Source of the DNA: Antilocapra americana | Taxonomy: Eukaryota; Chordata; Mammalia; Artiodactyla; Antilocapridae | NCBI GenBank assembly: GCA_007570785.1 | Contig: ML660774.1 | Coordinates: forward strand, 4,500,201-4,564,200 | Direction: 5' to 3' | Length of the DNA stretch: 64,000 nt | Part shown: positions 11,093 to 22,530 of the stretch, piece by piece | Layout: each line of letters starts with the position of its first letter | Position numbering within the stretch: position 1 is the first letter of the stretch | Notes under the pieces: model-generated | Database searches by the model: none | The model's input: only the letters and a program-made list of their open reading frames with translations | What the model was told of the DNA's origin: nothing | Made by a program: the position numbers and the translations under genes

Positions 11093-11605
11093 GGTTCCAC
11101 ATGTTAGTGATAACATGCGGTATTTGTCTTTCTCTATTTGTCTTATTTAACTTAGTCTAATTCCTGCAAGGTTCATCCGTGTTGTCACAGATGGCAAGAT
11201 TTTGTTCCTTTTTAAGGCTGAACAGGAATCCATGGTGTGTGTCTGAGTGTGTTGTGAGCCATAGTCGCTGTATCCATTCATCTGTGGATGAACACTGAGG
11301 TCATTTCCATATTTTAGCTATTGCAAATAAGGCTGCAGTGGATGTAGGGTGCAGATATCTTTTTGAGTTAGTATTTTCAGTTCCTTTGAATAAATATCCA
11401 GAAATGGAATTGCTGGATCATAGAGTTGGGTCTCTTTAGTTTTTTGAAGAACCTCCATACTGTGTTCCATAGTGTCTGTACCGGTTTATATCCCCACCAA
11501 CTGTGCACAGATTTTCTTTTCTTTACATCCTCACCAATATTTTTTATTTATTGATTTTTGATAATATCCATTCTAATAGTTGTCAGGTTATAACTCACAT
11601 ATTTA

Positions 11606-12490
11606 TTTACTTATTTTTTTTAAATCCTAGCTGAAGTCTTGCTTCTCTACTGCTGGACAAAGATATGGCCAATCATTTAACCTCTTCGAACTTCTGTATT
11701 ATTTACAGGATGAGTGCACCCCTTCACCTGTATGATGCGATTTAAATTTTTATAGTTTACTTTTTTATTTAGTCAAATTCATTATTTTTAATGAACCCAT
11801 AATTATTTCATTATAAAAATAAAGACTTATATATATGTGTGTATATATAGAAGTTTGGGGTAAAGTTCTATCCCAAGTAAAAATATGCACAAATGAGTAA
11901 CTGAGTTGAACCATGCATATCTTTATATTTCTGGTTTTCAAAACTTAACAAAGTGAAGCAGAAGTCACATCTTAAATTTCTCAATGTTATTTCTGTAGGC
12001 TGAATAATATTTTCCAGCAAATGTAAAGGTATCTTACCTTCTTTTACTTACTTGGAACCTGTCAGGGGATCAGTATGTGCTATAATCTGCTCTCCAAAAC
12101 ATATGGAGTAATCTATCTTTGATATTTGATTTATGCTACTGTGTAGTTCTTTCAAGTGTAAGGTTGCAGATATGAACAATCTTCTATATACATTTGCTGA
12201 TGGATTTTTAGCACCCTTCTCTTCTTTTACATTTCTTGGAAATGTCTGCCTGTTACTTTAGAGTCTGAAGACATTATAAACATAATCTATCTACAGATAC
12301 AAAGTGTATGTTAAATAATAGCCCCATTCACCACCATTAAATTAAGACGTAAATATTGAATACCAGAGTAGGAAGGTAAAATAATAACAAATGTGTTCCT
12401 AAATACTTGAAGATACAATGGATCTCTTACAAACAATAAAAACCAGATGATAAACAGTCTGTTTTATACATTTCCTATGTGCACTTTTTG
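11606..12490. other. Spacer with a possible MIR remnant
   Basis: Mostly AT-rich, with a short (TA/TG) patch near 11830-11850. Around 11640-11745 the order CATTTAACCTCTTCGAACTT and TTTACAGGATGAGTG is weakly reminiscent of a plus-strand MIR, but too diverged to call firmly. ATGTGCACTTT at 12477-12487 begins the probable target-site duplication of the next SINE. Confidence 0.4.
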
Positions 12491-12813
12491 GGGCTTCCTT
12501 GATAGCTCAGTTGGTAAAGAATCTGCCTGCAGTGCAGGAGGCCCTGGTTCAGTTCCTGGGTCGGGAAGATCCTCTGGAGAAGGGATAGGCTACCCACTCC
12601 AGTATTCTTGGGTTTCCCTTGTGGCTCAGCTGGTAAAGCATCTACTCGCAATACAGGAGACCTGGGTTTGATCCCTGGGTTGGGAAGATCCCCTGGAGAA
12701 GGGAAAGGTTACCTACCCACTCCGGTATTCTGGCCTGAAGAATTCCATGAACTGTATAGTCCATGTGGTCACAAAGAGTCCTACAGGAATGAGTGACTTT
12801 CACTTTCACTTTC
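12491..12813 (+). mobile_element. Dimeric Bov-tA SINE (Bov-tA3 type)
   Basis: Two tRNA-like heads in tandem. The first starts GGGCTTCCTTGATAGCTCAG at 12491 and the second GGTTTCCCTTGTGGCTCAGC near 12610. Each is followed by a TCCCTGGGT-like B box, and together they share one Bov tail ending in TTTCACTTTCACTTTCA. ATGTGCACTTTTT (12477-12489) and ATACGCACTTTCT (12814-12826) are a plausible, slightly decayed target-site duplication. Confidence 0.9.
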
Positions 12814-12826
12814 ATACGCACTTTCT

Positions 12827-13496
12827 ACTGTATTCAGTAGATCACCTGTTCCAGGTTTTAAGTTTTCCCATTATAAATAGGTTTATTATATTTAATACAC
12901 AGAGGCCAACTAAAATGAAATGATATAATTATAGAATCTAAGAAAGTACTTGGAGTAATTTTAGAAACAATATAAAATTTAGATCTCATATTTTGTAGCA
13001 CAAATGTGCACCTGGTACAATGTTCCCTTTCAGAAGTCACCCTGATGTGGCTGTATTATCTAAGGCCAAGTTATTTCGAGGGAGAAAGGGTCTCATACCC
13101 TCCCTAGGAATATCCTTTTAATTTTAAAGATTGCATTTTCTATACATTTAATAGCTTCCTCCAAGGGATACAAAATAATTGTAAAATCTTACTTGTATTT
13201 TCAAGTTTCTTACCATCTGTTTGAGAAGAAAAGGTTAACACACGTGAGAGAATAGAGATAGCAGTACACAGATGTAACCAAATGCTACATCTTCTAGTAA
13301 AACACGAAGCCTAGTGAGAATTTAAAAGAGAAAAGGAGACCCACATGGACCAGAGTCAGAAGGCTTCATAAAAGAGGTGGGCTTGTGGCAAGCCTTAAAA
13401 GAACATTTTTTCTATGGGAAGAAAATTCAGAAAGTCAGAGTTAATCCAGTACAAACAATAGGAAATATCAAGAATATTGACTAAAAATAGGTTTAT
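12827..13496. other. Spacer, no feature recognised
   Basis: Unremarkable AT-rich sequence. A purine-rich patch at 13320-13400 contains no convincing frame. Confidence 0.45.
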
Positions 13497-13505
13497 ATGT
13501 CAGCC

Positions 13506-13739
13506 CTTTGGCCACCTGATGTGGAGAACTGACTCATTGGAAATGACCCTGAAGCTGGGAAAGATTGAAGGCAGGAGGAGAAGGGGACGATGGAGGATGA
13601 GATGGTTGGATGATATCACCAACTCAATGGACATGAGTTTGAGTAAGCTCCAGGAGTTGAGGATGGACAGGGAAGCCTGGCATATTGTAGTCCATGGGTT
13701 GCAGAGGGTTGGACATGACTGAGCGACTGAACTGGAACG
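13506..13739 (+). mobile_element. 234-bp BovB 3' tail with exact target-site duplication
   Basis: The insertion starts at CTTTGGCCACCTGATGTGG and runs through GGCAGGAGGAGAAGGGGACG and TGGACAGGGAAGCCTGG to GAGCGACTGAACTGGAACG, which is the final 0.23 kb of BovB. It is flanked by ATGTCAGCC at 13497-13505 and 13740-13748. An 81-codon frame through it ([20 protein letters not shown]) is the end of the LINE C-terminal domain, not a gene. Confidence 0.92.
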
Positions 13740-13748
13740 ATGTCAGCC

Positions 13749-16193
13749 TAAAGATGAAAGCCAAGTTGCATGATTAGAATGGGACCAAACTGAGATTCTG
13801 GAATATATATAGATATGAATGGACTTTCATTTTAGGAATTCTTAAACCAGTGGGAATTCCTAGTCACATGGAATTTCTTTGGTGGTAGAGACTCCAAGAA
13901 AACTTGTTGAAATGTTCTATAACAAAGTATAGTAGTTATCTCTTTTGGACAACATTGTTGAAAATGTTCTAATGCCCACCTATTTTTCATAATGCATATG
14001 AACATCTGTCTTTTTAAAAAGTCCCCCCTATAATACTGATTTTTATAGCATGTTATAATTTATTTTTATGCAGAGTGATTGTATTAAATGAAAATATACA
14101 GAATTGGCCATTCCAACAAGATTACAGTCCAAATTATATTTAGTGGGTAAAGTAGTAATAAATCATAATAACAAGAACTCCTTTCCTGTATTGTGTTAAA
14201 GTTCCCAAGCTTTAGAATGGTCAGTTTTTTAAACTTCCAAGAGGAACATAAGGTGGCTAGATATGTGATATAAAAGGTCAAAAATATTAAGGTTATTTTT
14301 CCTTCTTCACACATACAGACACACATATATGTGTATATAACTGGAGGCAGAGCCAAAGAGCCCCAATTAATTCAGCACTATTTGGCATTGTTGGCACTGC
14401 CTGCTGAGAAGAAACACAGGTCTGATACAGGCGAAAGGTCTGACCTGGCTCTTTATCTGGCTTCCCCAGAGGAGCCTTAGGGGCAGTACCTGGATTGTGT
14501 TCTAGGGACAGCTAGCTCTGCAAATTGCTGCTGTCATCCTCAGCTAGTGAGTAGAGAAAAACCAAGATACAGCCTCCTCCCCAGATTTAAGATGAGATTT
14601 GAGATATGGGTGTCTATACATGTGTGCCTATGTATGGGGTTTATTTGCTAAGTTGCTGAGTCTGTTCAAAAAATTCCATGAATCTTCAATTTTGCTTTTG
14701 TGTGAGAATGTGCACACTCTTAAAGTTTGTAGCCAAGGGCATGCTTCCCTGCTATCCATTTGTATTAAAGAATGTTAGGCTCACCTTCACATCTCTTAAG
14801 GCTTTCCTTCTTCTTCTTCTTCTTCTTTTTTTTTGTTTAGTTTTGCTTTTTCCTAACCATTGGCAATTTTTGTCAACAATTTTGGGACCGAACCTGTAAA
14901 GAATTTTTTCAAAACCATCTGAAAGTTTTAGTCAGAAAAAAACAAATTTCTTAATAAGATGCTAAGAAATCAGTAGATCTGCATGCTCCGGCAAGCCAAG
15001 GCTAAAATTTCATTTTATTGTTACCATCATGTTAAAACAGTCATATGCTGACATTTATTATAAGGCTGAATTTGCCTTAATAACCAGAAATCGAATAAAT
15101 TGCTCTTTGCTGAGGAACTCAGTACATTTTGGAAGCCTTTCATCTTTTTGTTGATACAAATAACAATTTCATTAACATGGATATTTGTAGGTTATTTAAG
15201 AAGTTTTTAGGGTAAAGAGGTTTTAAGATAAATAAGGTGCTTTTTTTTAATAAGGAAAATTTTTCTTCAAATAAATTCTAATACTACATGCTTGAATAAT
15301 CTTAAGAACTATTGTGTATCTGAGGAGTGTTAGAATTTTATCTGAGGTTATTTTCAGTACTATGAACTGGAGTGTTCCCTTTCCCAGTTCCTACAACTGA
15401 ACAATGAATTGGTTGCCTCTGTACTTCCATAGCCCTCAAGGCAACATATGTTATTAAACCACAGACAGTCACCAGGGTGAGCCATGACCATGTGGGAAAT
15501 TAGGGTTCCTGAGTAGACAGAAGTTAGTAAATCTATAAAACTGTAGAAAACCTCTCTCTCGGGTCATCTCCCTACTTTAAATTATCCCTGTTAACCAAAA
15601 TAAACCTAAGGAATCATTCCATGGTTAATGCGCTTTGATATATTTTGTTCAGTTGTGGTCAGGAGATCTGTCTTACATGTCTATAGCAGATGTTTTCTCT
15701 GGGCACTCAGGGATATTGATTTTGTGGGCAAAGGGGTGTGATCAATGGAGCGACAGTTGGCAGCCTAAAAATGATTGAGGCAGAAGTAACATAATGAGGA
15801 GCTAACCTCCAAAGGCTCAACTTCGAGATGCTTATCCAGACCTCTTACATTCTCAAAACTGGGAGAGAACCTGGGAAGTGCTTCTTCTGCACTTCCTTTT
15901 GTAAGGATTCTGTTGGTGTATACTTCATGTCAGATCAGAAATACCATAAGAGCAACTGTTCCATTTTTCTTTTTTTTTTTAGCCAAGAGGCTATAAACTC
16001 TAAAAGGCACTGTTTAAAAACTCAGGCTTTTCTTTGTTGTATAATGGAGAGGTGACATGGAGAATTCTTAGCTTCAAAAACTTAACTTGTTCAGTGAAAG
16101 AATAAAATTTCATATTAACTTTTAGACATAAATATGGCCATCTAAAAGTAAACCTTCTCCCACCGTGGAGATATTCTGTCTTTATCTGTATTT
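13749..16193. other. Single-copy spacer with low-complexity tracts
   Basis: Contains an ATATGTGTATAT patch near 14325-14340, a (TTC)n tract (14806-14834) and a T-run near 15969-15980. The segment 14350-14600 is less AT-rich than its surroundings but has no recognised repeat or convincing coding frame. Nothing here looks like an exon series. Confidence 0.45.
14806..14834 (+). repeat. (TTC)n / poly-T simple repeat
   Basis: CCTTC followed by repeated TTC units that degrade into a run of T's, a common microsatellite type. Confidence 0.85.
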
Positions 16194-16517
16194 GGAGGTT
16201 TCCTTGATGACTCAGACAGTAAAGAACTCTCCTGCAATGCAGGAGATCTTGACTGGAAAGATCCCCCTGGAGGAGGGCATGGCAGCCCACTCCATTATTT
16301 TTGCCTGGAGAATCCCCATGGACAGAGGAACCTGGTGGGTTACAGAGCCGCTGCTGCTGCTAAATTGCCTCAGTCACGTCCAACACTGCGCGACCCCACA
16401 GACGGAAGCCCATCAGGCTCCTCTGTCCCTGGGATTCTCCAGGCAAGAATACCGGAGTGGGTGGGTTACAGTACATGGGGTCACAAAGAGTCAAACATGA
16501 CTGAGTGACTAAGCACA
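16194..16517 (+). mobile_element. Bov-tA SINE split by another SINE
   Basis: The head (GAGGTTTCCTTGATGACTCA) and body (TTTTTGCCTGGAGAATCCCC) run to GTGGGTTACAG at 16345. The tail resumes at 16461-16471 with the same GTGGGTTACAG, then TACATGGGGTCACAAAGAG and CATGACTGAGTGACTAAGC. The interval 16346-16460 is a later insertion. Confidence 0.92.
16346..16460 (-). mobile_element. Bov-A2-type SINE fragment nested in Bov-tA
   Basis: Reverse complement of the Bov-A2 3' unit: repeated GCTGCTGCT, then AAATTGCCTCAGTCACG, GCGCGACCCCACAGACGG and TCTCCAGGCAAGAATACC. It is bounded by the direct repeat GTGGGTTACAG, which is host SINE sequence duplicated on insertion (16335-16345 and 16461-16471). Confidence 0.92.
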
Positions 16518-18702
16518 GGACCAAAGTAAGCTCATGAATAGGATAGCATGTCATAGAAAGGAACTTAACTTACCTGCAGGCAATGGCCCATATCAAAAGG
16601 ATTTTAGGCAAAGGAGAAAGGCAGAGCTGATGGCAGCCATACAAATGCTGATCAAACTGTACTTTCAGCCAAAGAAGTCATGATCACTTATAGTATGCTT
16701 CTGACTGTGCCAGCTTGCCTAAAAGTATACTTGGAATAGCTCTGAGAACCAGTATATTCCTAACGAAACTGAAGTATTAATAATAATCTTCCTTCTACGA
16801 TACTTTGAATGTTTTTGAGAACTATGAGCAATTTGACAAATTATATAAATGCCCCCTACAACTGCCCACTGTATTAAAAATATTATCATGGAAGACTTTA
16901 CATAATTCTCATACTCCTCTTATTTACTTATTTGAGCAATATGGGTATTTACAATTTATTAGATGATACCTTGATAGCATGAAAAGTTACTAACTAGTAT
17001 ATTATCAGAGTATATTGAGCACTCTAGAAAGTTAGACTTTTTACAGACAAGAGTGTGTAGACATGGTATCTATCTTGTAGCATTCAAAGGCACAGCAGGA
17101 AAGAGGAAACTTTTAGTCTAATACATTTATTTCAAATCTGAAATGTGCCTTTGGATATGTCTTAAATCTGCTTTTCTTATAAATAATATTTAGTAGTAAT
17201 TTTAAAAGACTATTGATTAACACAAAAATCTACTCCTGGCTCCCTGTCTGAAGCACCTTACTTTAAAATTGAATTTTTGAGTATTATTTAGATATTTCAT
17301 TGATATGAAAACTAAACACTTGAGTCTGCAGGCAGCAGAATGCCTTAGGCAACCAAGCATATCAAAATATAGTGTACAGAGAGACTTTTACTACTCCTGC
17401 TATTTAAAGACCTATTTTCACGAGCCTATTAGCTACTAGTGATCCCAAAGGAGAAATACAATTAAAACTTAATCATACCAAAAGCTGGGATTCTTCTGAT
17501 TCAGCGAACTTGTAATCTATTATATTTAGTAGTTTACTTGTAAATGTCTGAATACTGAGAATGAGATTCATATAAATGGACTTCATTCTGTAGGGGTATA
17601 GCTTCTTTGACCTCACATCACAGGATTTGCCATTTCTGTGTACATTTCACTATATCAGCCCCCCCCTCTTTTTTTTTTTACACTTCCCAGGGTTTCTAAA
17701 TTGGCATCTCTCTTTTCTTTTGTGAAAGCAGAATAGCTTCCATTCCCTTTAACTATCACATTATCCCATTCCCTAGATCTAAGATATGAAATCAAATCCT
17801 TATAAAATAGATGATGCTGAAGAATTTGAGCCTGCATTAGCAAGTCAAGTAAAGAATTTAGAGATATATAAAAACCACACTCAGATGATCTTATATTTGC
17901 CCAGGAGCTCGAGGTGAACAAGGAGATTTTATTACTCAGAGAAGCAAAGTGACTATGCTGTTTCATTTACAAATATTGATTCTCCTGTGTGTCCCCACCC
18001 TACCTCTCTACCATTGCCACTGCCTTTTGTTACGGGATAGTTGGAGCTTCCTTAAAGCCAAGTGAAATGGAAAGGGGCGATAGGAGAAAGGAGTACTGGC
18101 CTTGCCTCCCGTAGTGAAGTGTTTTCTACTGTTTCCTTTGGGTCTCCTCTGCTTTGTTGCTGCAGAAGGAAGCCCAGTCAGAGTGTAGCAAGCGTGACAG
18201 GAGACACTGGGCACCCTGGTATTCTGCTGGTCTTGTGGCCACTTCATGAGTCATCTTCTGTGCGCTGGATCCGAGGGGTTGGTGATGCCTGCTGTCATAG
18301 AGGTTGTCTCTTTATCCAACAGAGAATCAAAACCCTCAGGAAGGAAAGGAATCATTGAAATGGTTTGTGTGTCATTTGGGAATTGAACTAGATACCCTCA
18401 TGGGCATGGCTCATTCCATTTTTTTTAATTTACTGGTCTTATCCAATGAATTAATTTTCAAATCAGGTGCTGCATGTATTTTACATTTCAAACAATAATT
18501 ATTTTTGTGTTCCCTCCTCTTTCTGTGGGGAGAAGGAACAAAGGACACTGAAGCAGAGGGTTCTCTCTACCAGTGAAGATTCTCTCTCATAATTTTGATT
18601 AAATTTGATGAAGAGAAGACCAAGTTGTGTGGCCATAAAAGAGGATTTATAACTAAGACTATATTAGCCATATTACTGATGGCCTAAAGGGTCTCATTAT
18701 TA
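16518..18702. other. Spacer, no gene recognised
   Basis: AT-rich to about 17640. At 17660-17680 a C-run abuts a T-run. The segment 18000-18370 has higher GC and overlapping frames of 79-98 codons on both strands, but no domain, no strong start context and no exon structure I can support. No repeat family recognised. Confidence 0.4.
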
Positions 18703-18939
18703 TCGTTGACTCTTAAACAATGCAGGGGTTAGAAGTGCTGAACCCTCTGCACAGACAAGAATCTATATATAACGTTTATAGCTGGCCTTTTGTATCCACA
18801 AGTCCTCAATATCTGTGGTTCCAAATCTGGGGGTTCAACTGACTGCAGACTGTGTAGTTCTGTGACATTTACTATTGAAAATAATTTATGAAAAAGTGGA
18901 CCTGTGCAGTTTAAACCCATGTTCTTTAAGGGTCAACTG
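18703..18939. mobile_element. Tigger/MER2-like DNA transposon, non-autonomous
   Basis: The ends are degenerate inverted repeats: left TCGTTGACTCTTAAACAATG, right (reverse complement) CAGTTGACCCTTAAAGAAC. They are flanked by TA at 18701-18702 and 18940-18941, the usual Tc1/mariner-Tigger target duplication. The inside has the family's TGGCCTTTTGTATCCACAAG and AAAGTGGACCTGTGCAGTTT blocks. The 237-bp length leaves no transposase, so it is a passively moved derivative. Confidence 0.82.
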
Positions 18940-18941
18940 TA

Positions 18942-19404
18942 CTTGTGTTTCAGGTTGGGTCAACCAGTAGTTCTCATGATGAACAGTTTTATTTGACAGA
19001 ATCCAGCCCCAGTGTTTTGGTTAGGATTTTCTTGTTTCAATCCGTCCTTCTAATTTCGCCTCCCTCTTGGTTTCAGTTTTACTCTTGTTATTAGATTAGT
19101 CTTATTCCATCTTGAGATGTAATGTCTGAAGAGTTTTGCCATTTGGCACTGGAAATGTTTAATCTACCTTGAGGCAGCTAGGACAAACTGCTACAAATTA
19201 TCCAGTGGTGTTAAAGAGCCTCACACTCTCCTTCCTGGGCAAGAGGGCTGGTATTTTCCCACTGAGGCACAGATCACTTGTCTTGTTGTGTATCTCCAGA
19301 AGTGTGTATCATCTACTTTAGACAGATTTGTTCTCAAAGTGACACAGTGGTACTTCAGTATAACCTACGTGTTTACAGATCAAAGTTGCATGAGGAGAAA
19401 AGTG
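18942..19404. other. Spacer, no feature recognised
   Basis: Ordinary single-copy sequence. The only open frames are about 60 codons and show no known motif. Confidence 0.4.
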
Positions 19405-19540
19405 ATCTTCATTCATTCATTCCAAATATGTTGATTATTTTCCTGCTGTATGCTAGACATTCTTAGAAATTGGGAGATTTCTATGAACAACAACAAAAAA
19501 ACGATATATGCCTTTATGAGGCTTACATTTTCAGCAATAT
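19405..19540 (-). mobile_element. L2 LINE 3' end fragment
   Basis: On the plus strand TTCATTCATTCATTCC is followed by a diverged AATATGTTGATTATTTTCC, GCTGTATGCTAGACATTC and CCTTTATGAGGCTTACATTT. This is the reverse complement of the L2 3' end with its TGAA repeats. Confidence 0.75.
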
Positions 19541-19612
19541 ATAATAATCTATTTATAATAATTTTTATATGTATATATATATAGGAGGGGGGTATATTTC
19601 AGGGTGAAGCAT

Positions 19613-21294
19613 CAGTTCAGTTCAGTCGCTCAGTTGGGTCCAACTCTTTGCAACCCCATGAATTGCAGCACACCAGGCCTCCCTGTCCATCACCAACTCC
19701 TGGAGTCTACCCAAACTCTTGTCCACTGAGTCAGTGATGCCATCCAGCCATCTCATCTTCTGTCGTCCCCTTCTCCTCCTGCCTCCAATCCTTCCCGGCA
19801 TCAAGGTCTTTTTCAATGAGTCAACTCTTCATATGAGGTAGCCAAAGTATTGGAGTTTCAGCTTCAACATCAGTCCTTCCAATGAACACCCAGGACTGAT
19901 CTCCTTTAGGATGGACTGGATGGATCTCCTTGCAGTCCAAGGGACCCTCAAGAGTTTTCTCCAACACCACAGTTCAAAAGCATCAATTCTTTGGTGCTCA
20001 GCTTTCTTTATAGTCCAACTCTCACACCCATACATGACCACTGGAAAAACCAAAGCCTTGACTAGAAGGATCTTTGTTGACAAAGTAATGTCTCTGCTTT
20101 TTAATATGTTGTCTAGGTTGGTCATAACTTTCCTTCCAAGGAGTAAGTGTCTTTTGATTTCATGGCTGCAATCACCATCTGCAGTGATTTTGGAGCCCAG
20201 AAAAATAACTACTGTTTCCACTGTTTCCCATCTATCTGCCATGAAGTGATGGGACCGGATGCCATGGTCTTAGTTTTCTGAATGTTGACCTTTAAGCCAA
20301 CTTTTTCACTCTCCTCTTTCACTTTCATCAAGAGGCTCTTTAGTTGCTCTTCACTTTCTGCCATAAGGGTGGTGTCATCTGCATATCTGAGCTTATTGAT
20401 ATTTCTCCCATCAATCTTGATTCCAGTTTGTGCTTCCTCCAGCCCAGCATTTCTCACAATGTACTCTTTGAGAATATGTTCAATAAGCAGGGTGATGATA
20501 TACAGCCTTGACATACTTCTTTTCCTATTTGGAACCAGTCTGTTGTTCCATGTCCAGTTCTAACTGTTGCTTCCTGTCCTGCATACAGGTTTCTGAAGAG
20601 GTAGGTCAGGTGGTCTGGTATCCCCATCTTTTTAAGAATTTTCCATTTTATTGTGATCCACACAGTCAAAGGCTTTGGCATAGTCAATAAAGCAGAAACA
20701 GATGTTTTTATAGAACTCTCTCACTTTTTTGATGATCCATTGGATGCTGGCAATTTGATCTCTGGTTCCTCTGCCTTTTCTAAAACCAGCTTGAACATCT
20801 GGAAGTTCACAGCTCACATATTGCTGAAGCCTAGCTTGGAGCATATTGAGAGTTACTTTACTAGCGTATGAGAAGAGTACAATTGTGTAGTAGTTTGAGC
20901 ATTCTTTGGCATTGCCTTTCTTTGAGATTGGCATGAAAACTGACCTTTTCCAGTCCTGTGGCCACTGCTGAGTTTTCCAAGTTTGCTGGCAAATTGAGTG
21001 CAGCACTTTCACAGCATCATCTTTCAGGATTTGAAAGAGCTCAACTGGAATTCCATCACCTTCACTAGCTTTGTTTGTAATGATGCTTTCTAATGCCCAC
21101 TTGACTTCACATTCCAGGATGTCTGGCTGTAGGTGAGTGATCACACCATCGTGATTATCTGGGTCACTAAGAGCTTTTTTGTACAGTTCTTCTGTGTATT
21201 CTTGCCACCTCTTCTTAATATCTCCTGCTTCTGTTAGGTCCATACCATTTCTGTCCTTTATCAAGCCCATCTTTCCGTGAAATGTTCCCTTGGT
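19613..21294 (-). mobile_element. 5'-truncated BovB LINE, 1.68 kb
   Basis: The second largest BovB here. Reading from 21294 towards 19613 on the minus strand it begins in the linker after the endonuclease (CCAAGGGAACATTTCACGG), covers the whole reverse transcriptase and the C-terminal domain, and ends in the standard 3' end (CAGTTCAGTTCAGTCGCTCAG on the plus strand). The endonuclease is missing. I could not find a convincing target-site duplication. Confidence 0.94.
20260..21294 (-). pseudogene. BovB reverse transcriptase remnant
   Basis: This is the polymerase of an RTE-clade LINE, which copies the element RNA at a nicked target. The 212-codon frame 21270-20632 carries the fingers and palm: GDGIPVELFQILKDDAVKVL, WPQDWKRSVFMPISKKGNA, DVQAGFRKGRGTRDQIASIQ and motif A CFIDYAKAFDCVDHNK. 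The frame then shifts (KMENS replaces the expected KLWKIL, near 20640). After further frame changes the thumb-side frame 20514-20209 contains the catalytic RYADDTTLMAE with YADD at 20385-20374. The catalytic aspartates of motifs A and C are intact, so inactivation comes from frameshifts and 5' truncation. Confidence 0.9.
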
Positions 21295-22274
21295 AAATAA
21301 GCAAAAGAGGATGGAGTATATTGAAGACAGAGAGGAGGGAGCTGTGTCTCTTTCCTTAAACTGAGAGCAGGCCTATGCATTCTGAAGGGGTAGTGACTTT
21401 CTTGTGCTCCTGGTTTAGACTCCTCTCCTCTCACATAAACCCCGAGGGATCAATTTCTCTGCTCTACAGGGATCTGCAGCTGAGAGGCTTGCTCTCGCCC
21501 CTGCTTCGGGTCATGTGAGAATGGCATGTATACTTTTTGCTTCGGGTCACGTGAGAATGGCATGTATACTTTTTGACAGTCCATTCCTTTGGTGCACAGC
21601 AAAACACCAGGCTGAGTGCTCTAGAGTTCATGGTATCATGAGCAAATACTGTAATCACCAAATGTGAACAACTTCCTTTCTTGCTATTAATCCACAAAGA
21701 GCAACCAAATAGGAAATGGCTTGTATAAAAAGGTTTAATTGTTCCAAACAAAATCAGGGAAGATTATGTGTCGATAAATAGCTTAAATTGGTGTGTGTCA
21801 TGAAAGAGTATTTATAAAGGACCAGGCAGCATTCTAAGAATCATCCCCTGTATAAACACATTTCTCACTGAAAATAACTTAAGATAGTTACTGGTGTCAT
21901 CTGCATTTTGTAAGTGAAGGATTTTCAGTGAAGCATTGATATTAAACTATATGTTTTTGATCACTGATTATAGAAATCATTATTTTGCCTGTTGTGTGTT
22001 TAAAAGGAGACTAACAGTACTTTCCTTACATATATTACATTTTGTGTGGATCAAATAGCATCCTTATTCAGTGGCTCAGCTTATTTCCTGAACCATGGCT
22101 GTGTTCTCCAAAACTTTACATCCTTTACTTCTTTCTGGAATGTTCAATTTACCTGGTAGAATTATGACCTTTCTTTTTTCCCTGTGCTATTGTTATACCA
22201 ACTTCCAAATTTATGATATTTATTCCAGCTTTCCTTATTAATGATTTTTGAAGCAATATGTCAAGTATATGAAA
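21295..22274. other. Spacer with a 36-bp tandem duplication
   Basis: Moderate GC near 21400-21500, then AT-rich. No gene or recognised family. The main structure is the tandem pair at 21503-21574. Confidence 0.45.
21503..21574. repeat. Two-copy 36-bp tandem repeat
   Basis: A unit beginning GCTTCGGGTCATGTGAGA occurs at 21503-21538 and again at 21539-21574. The two copies differ at one position, CATGTG against CACGTG. The near-identity indicates a recent local duplication. Confidence 0.9.
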
Positions 22275-22530
22275 TAAAATAATAATAGCAAACATTCACA
22301 TAGCACTTCCTATATTCCAGGTACTGTTCTAAAATCTGTATGTATGTGTATTCGTTCAGTTTTAATTATTTTTGTAGGCAGTACCGCTACACACCTCACT
22401 ACACAGACACACAAAGTAAAGTACAGAGAACCAGAGTACCCACCCAAGGTCTTGCTGAATGAAGGGAGAGTCCAGATTCAAACGGAGACATTTGGGTTCA
22501 GAGTTTATGCTTCCAAGTATTACACAGATC
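22275..22530 (-). mobile_element. MIR SINE
   Basis: Reverse complement of MIR. The plus strand reads AATAATAGCAAACATTCACA, CCAGGTACTGTTCTAAAATC, then CCACCCAAGGTCTTGCTGAA and GTCCAGATTCAAACGGAGAC, in MIR order. Old and diverged. Confidence 0.75.

Larger units (their letters stand above)
9660..11605 (-). mobile_element. Old L1 3' region split by a BovB and a SINE
   Basis: Three blocks (9660-9700, 10660-11005 and 11093-11605) read in order as the reverse complement of one L1: first the 3' UTR (AATTGGAATATAATTGACAT, then GTCTAGTTAACATCTATTAG-like text and TGGAAATTTGTACCTTTTGA), then the end of ORF2 (AGGTTCATCCGTGTTGTCAC, later CCAGAAATGGAATTGCTGGA and CACCAACTGTG). The blocks are separated by a BovB (9702-10655) and a Bov-tA piece (11006-11092), both younger than the L1. 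Divergence indicates a mammal-wide L1M-type family. Confidence 0.8.

Noticed and set aside
18008..18358. Overlapping 79- and 98-codon frames on opposite strands
   Set aside because: Open frames on both strands of moderately GC-rich DNA are common by chance, and neither shows a motif.
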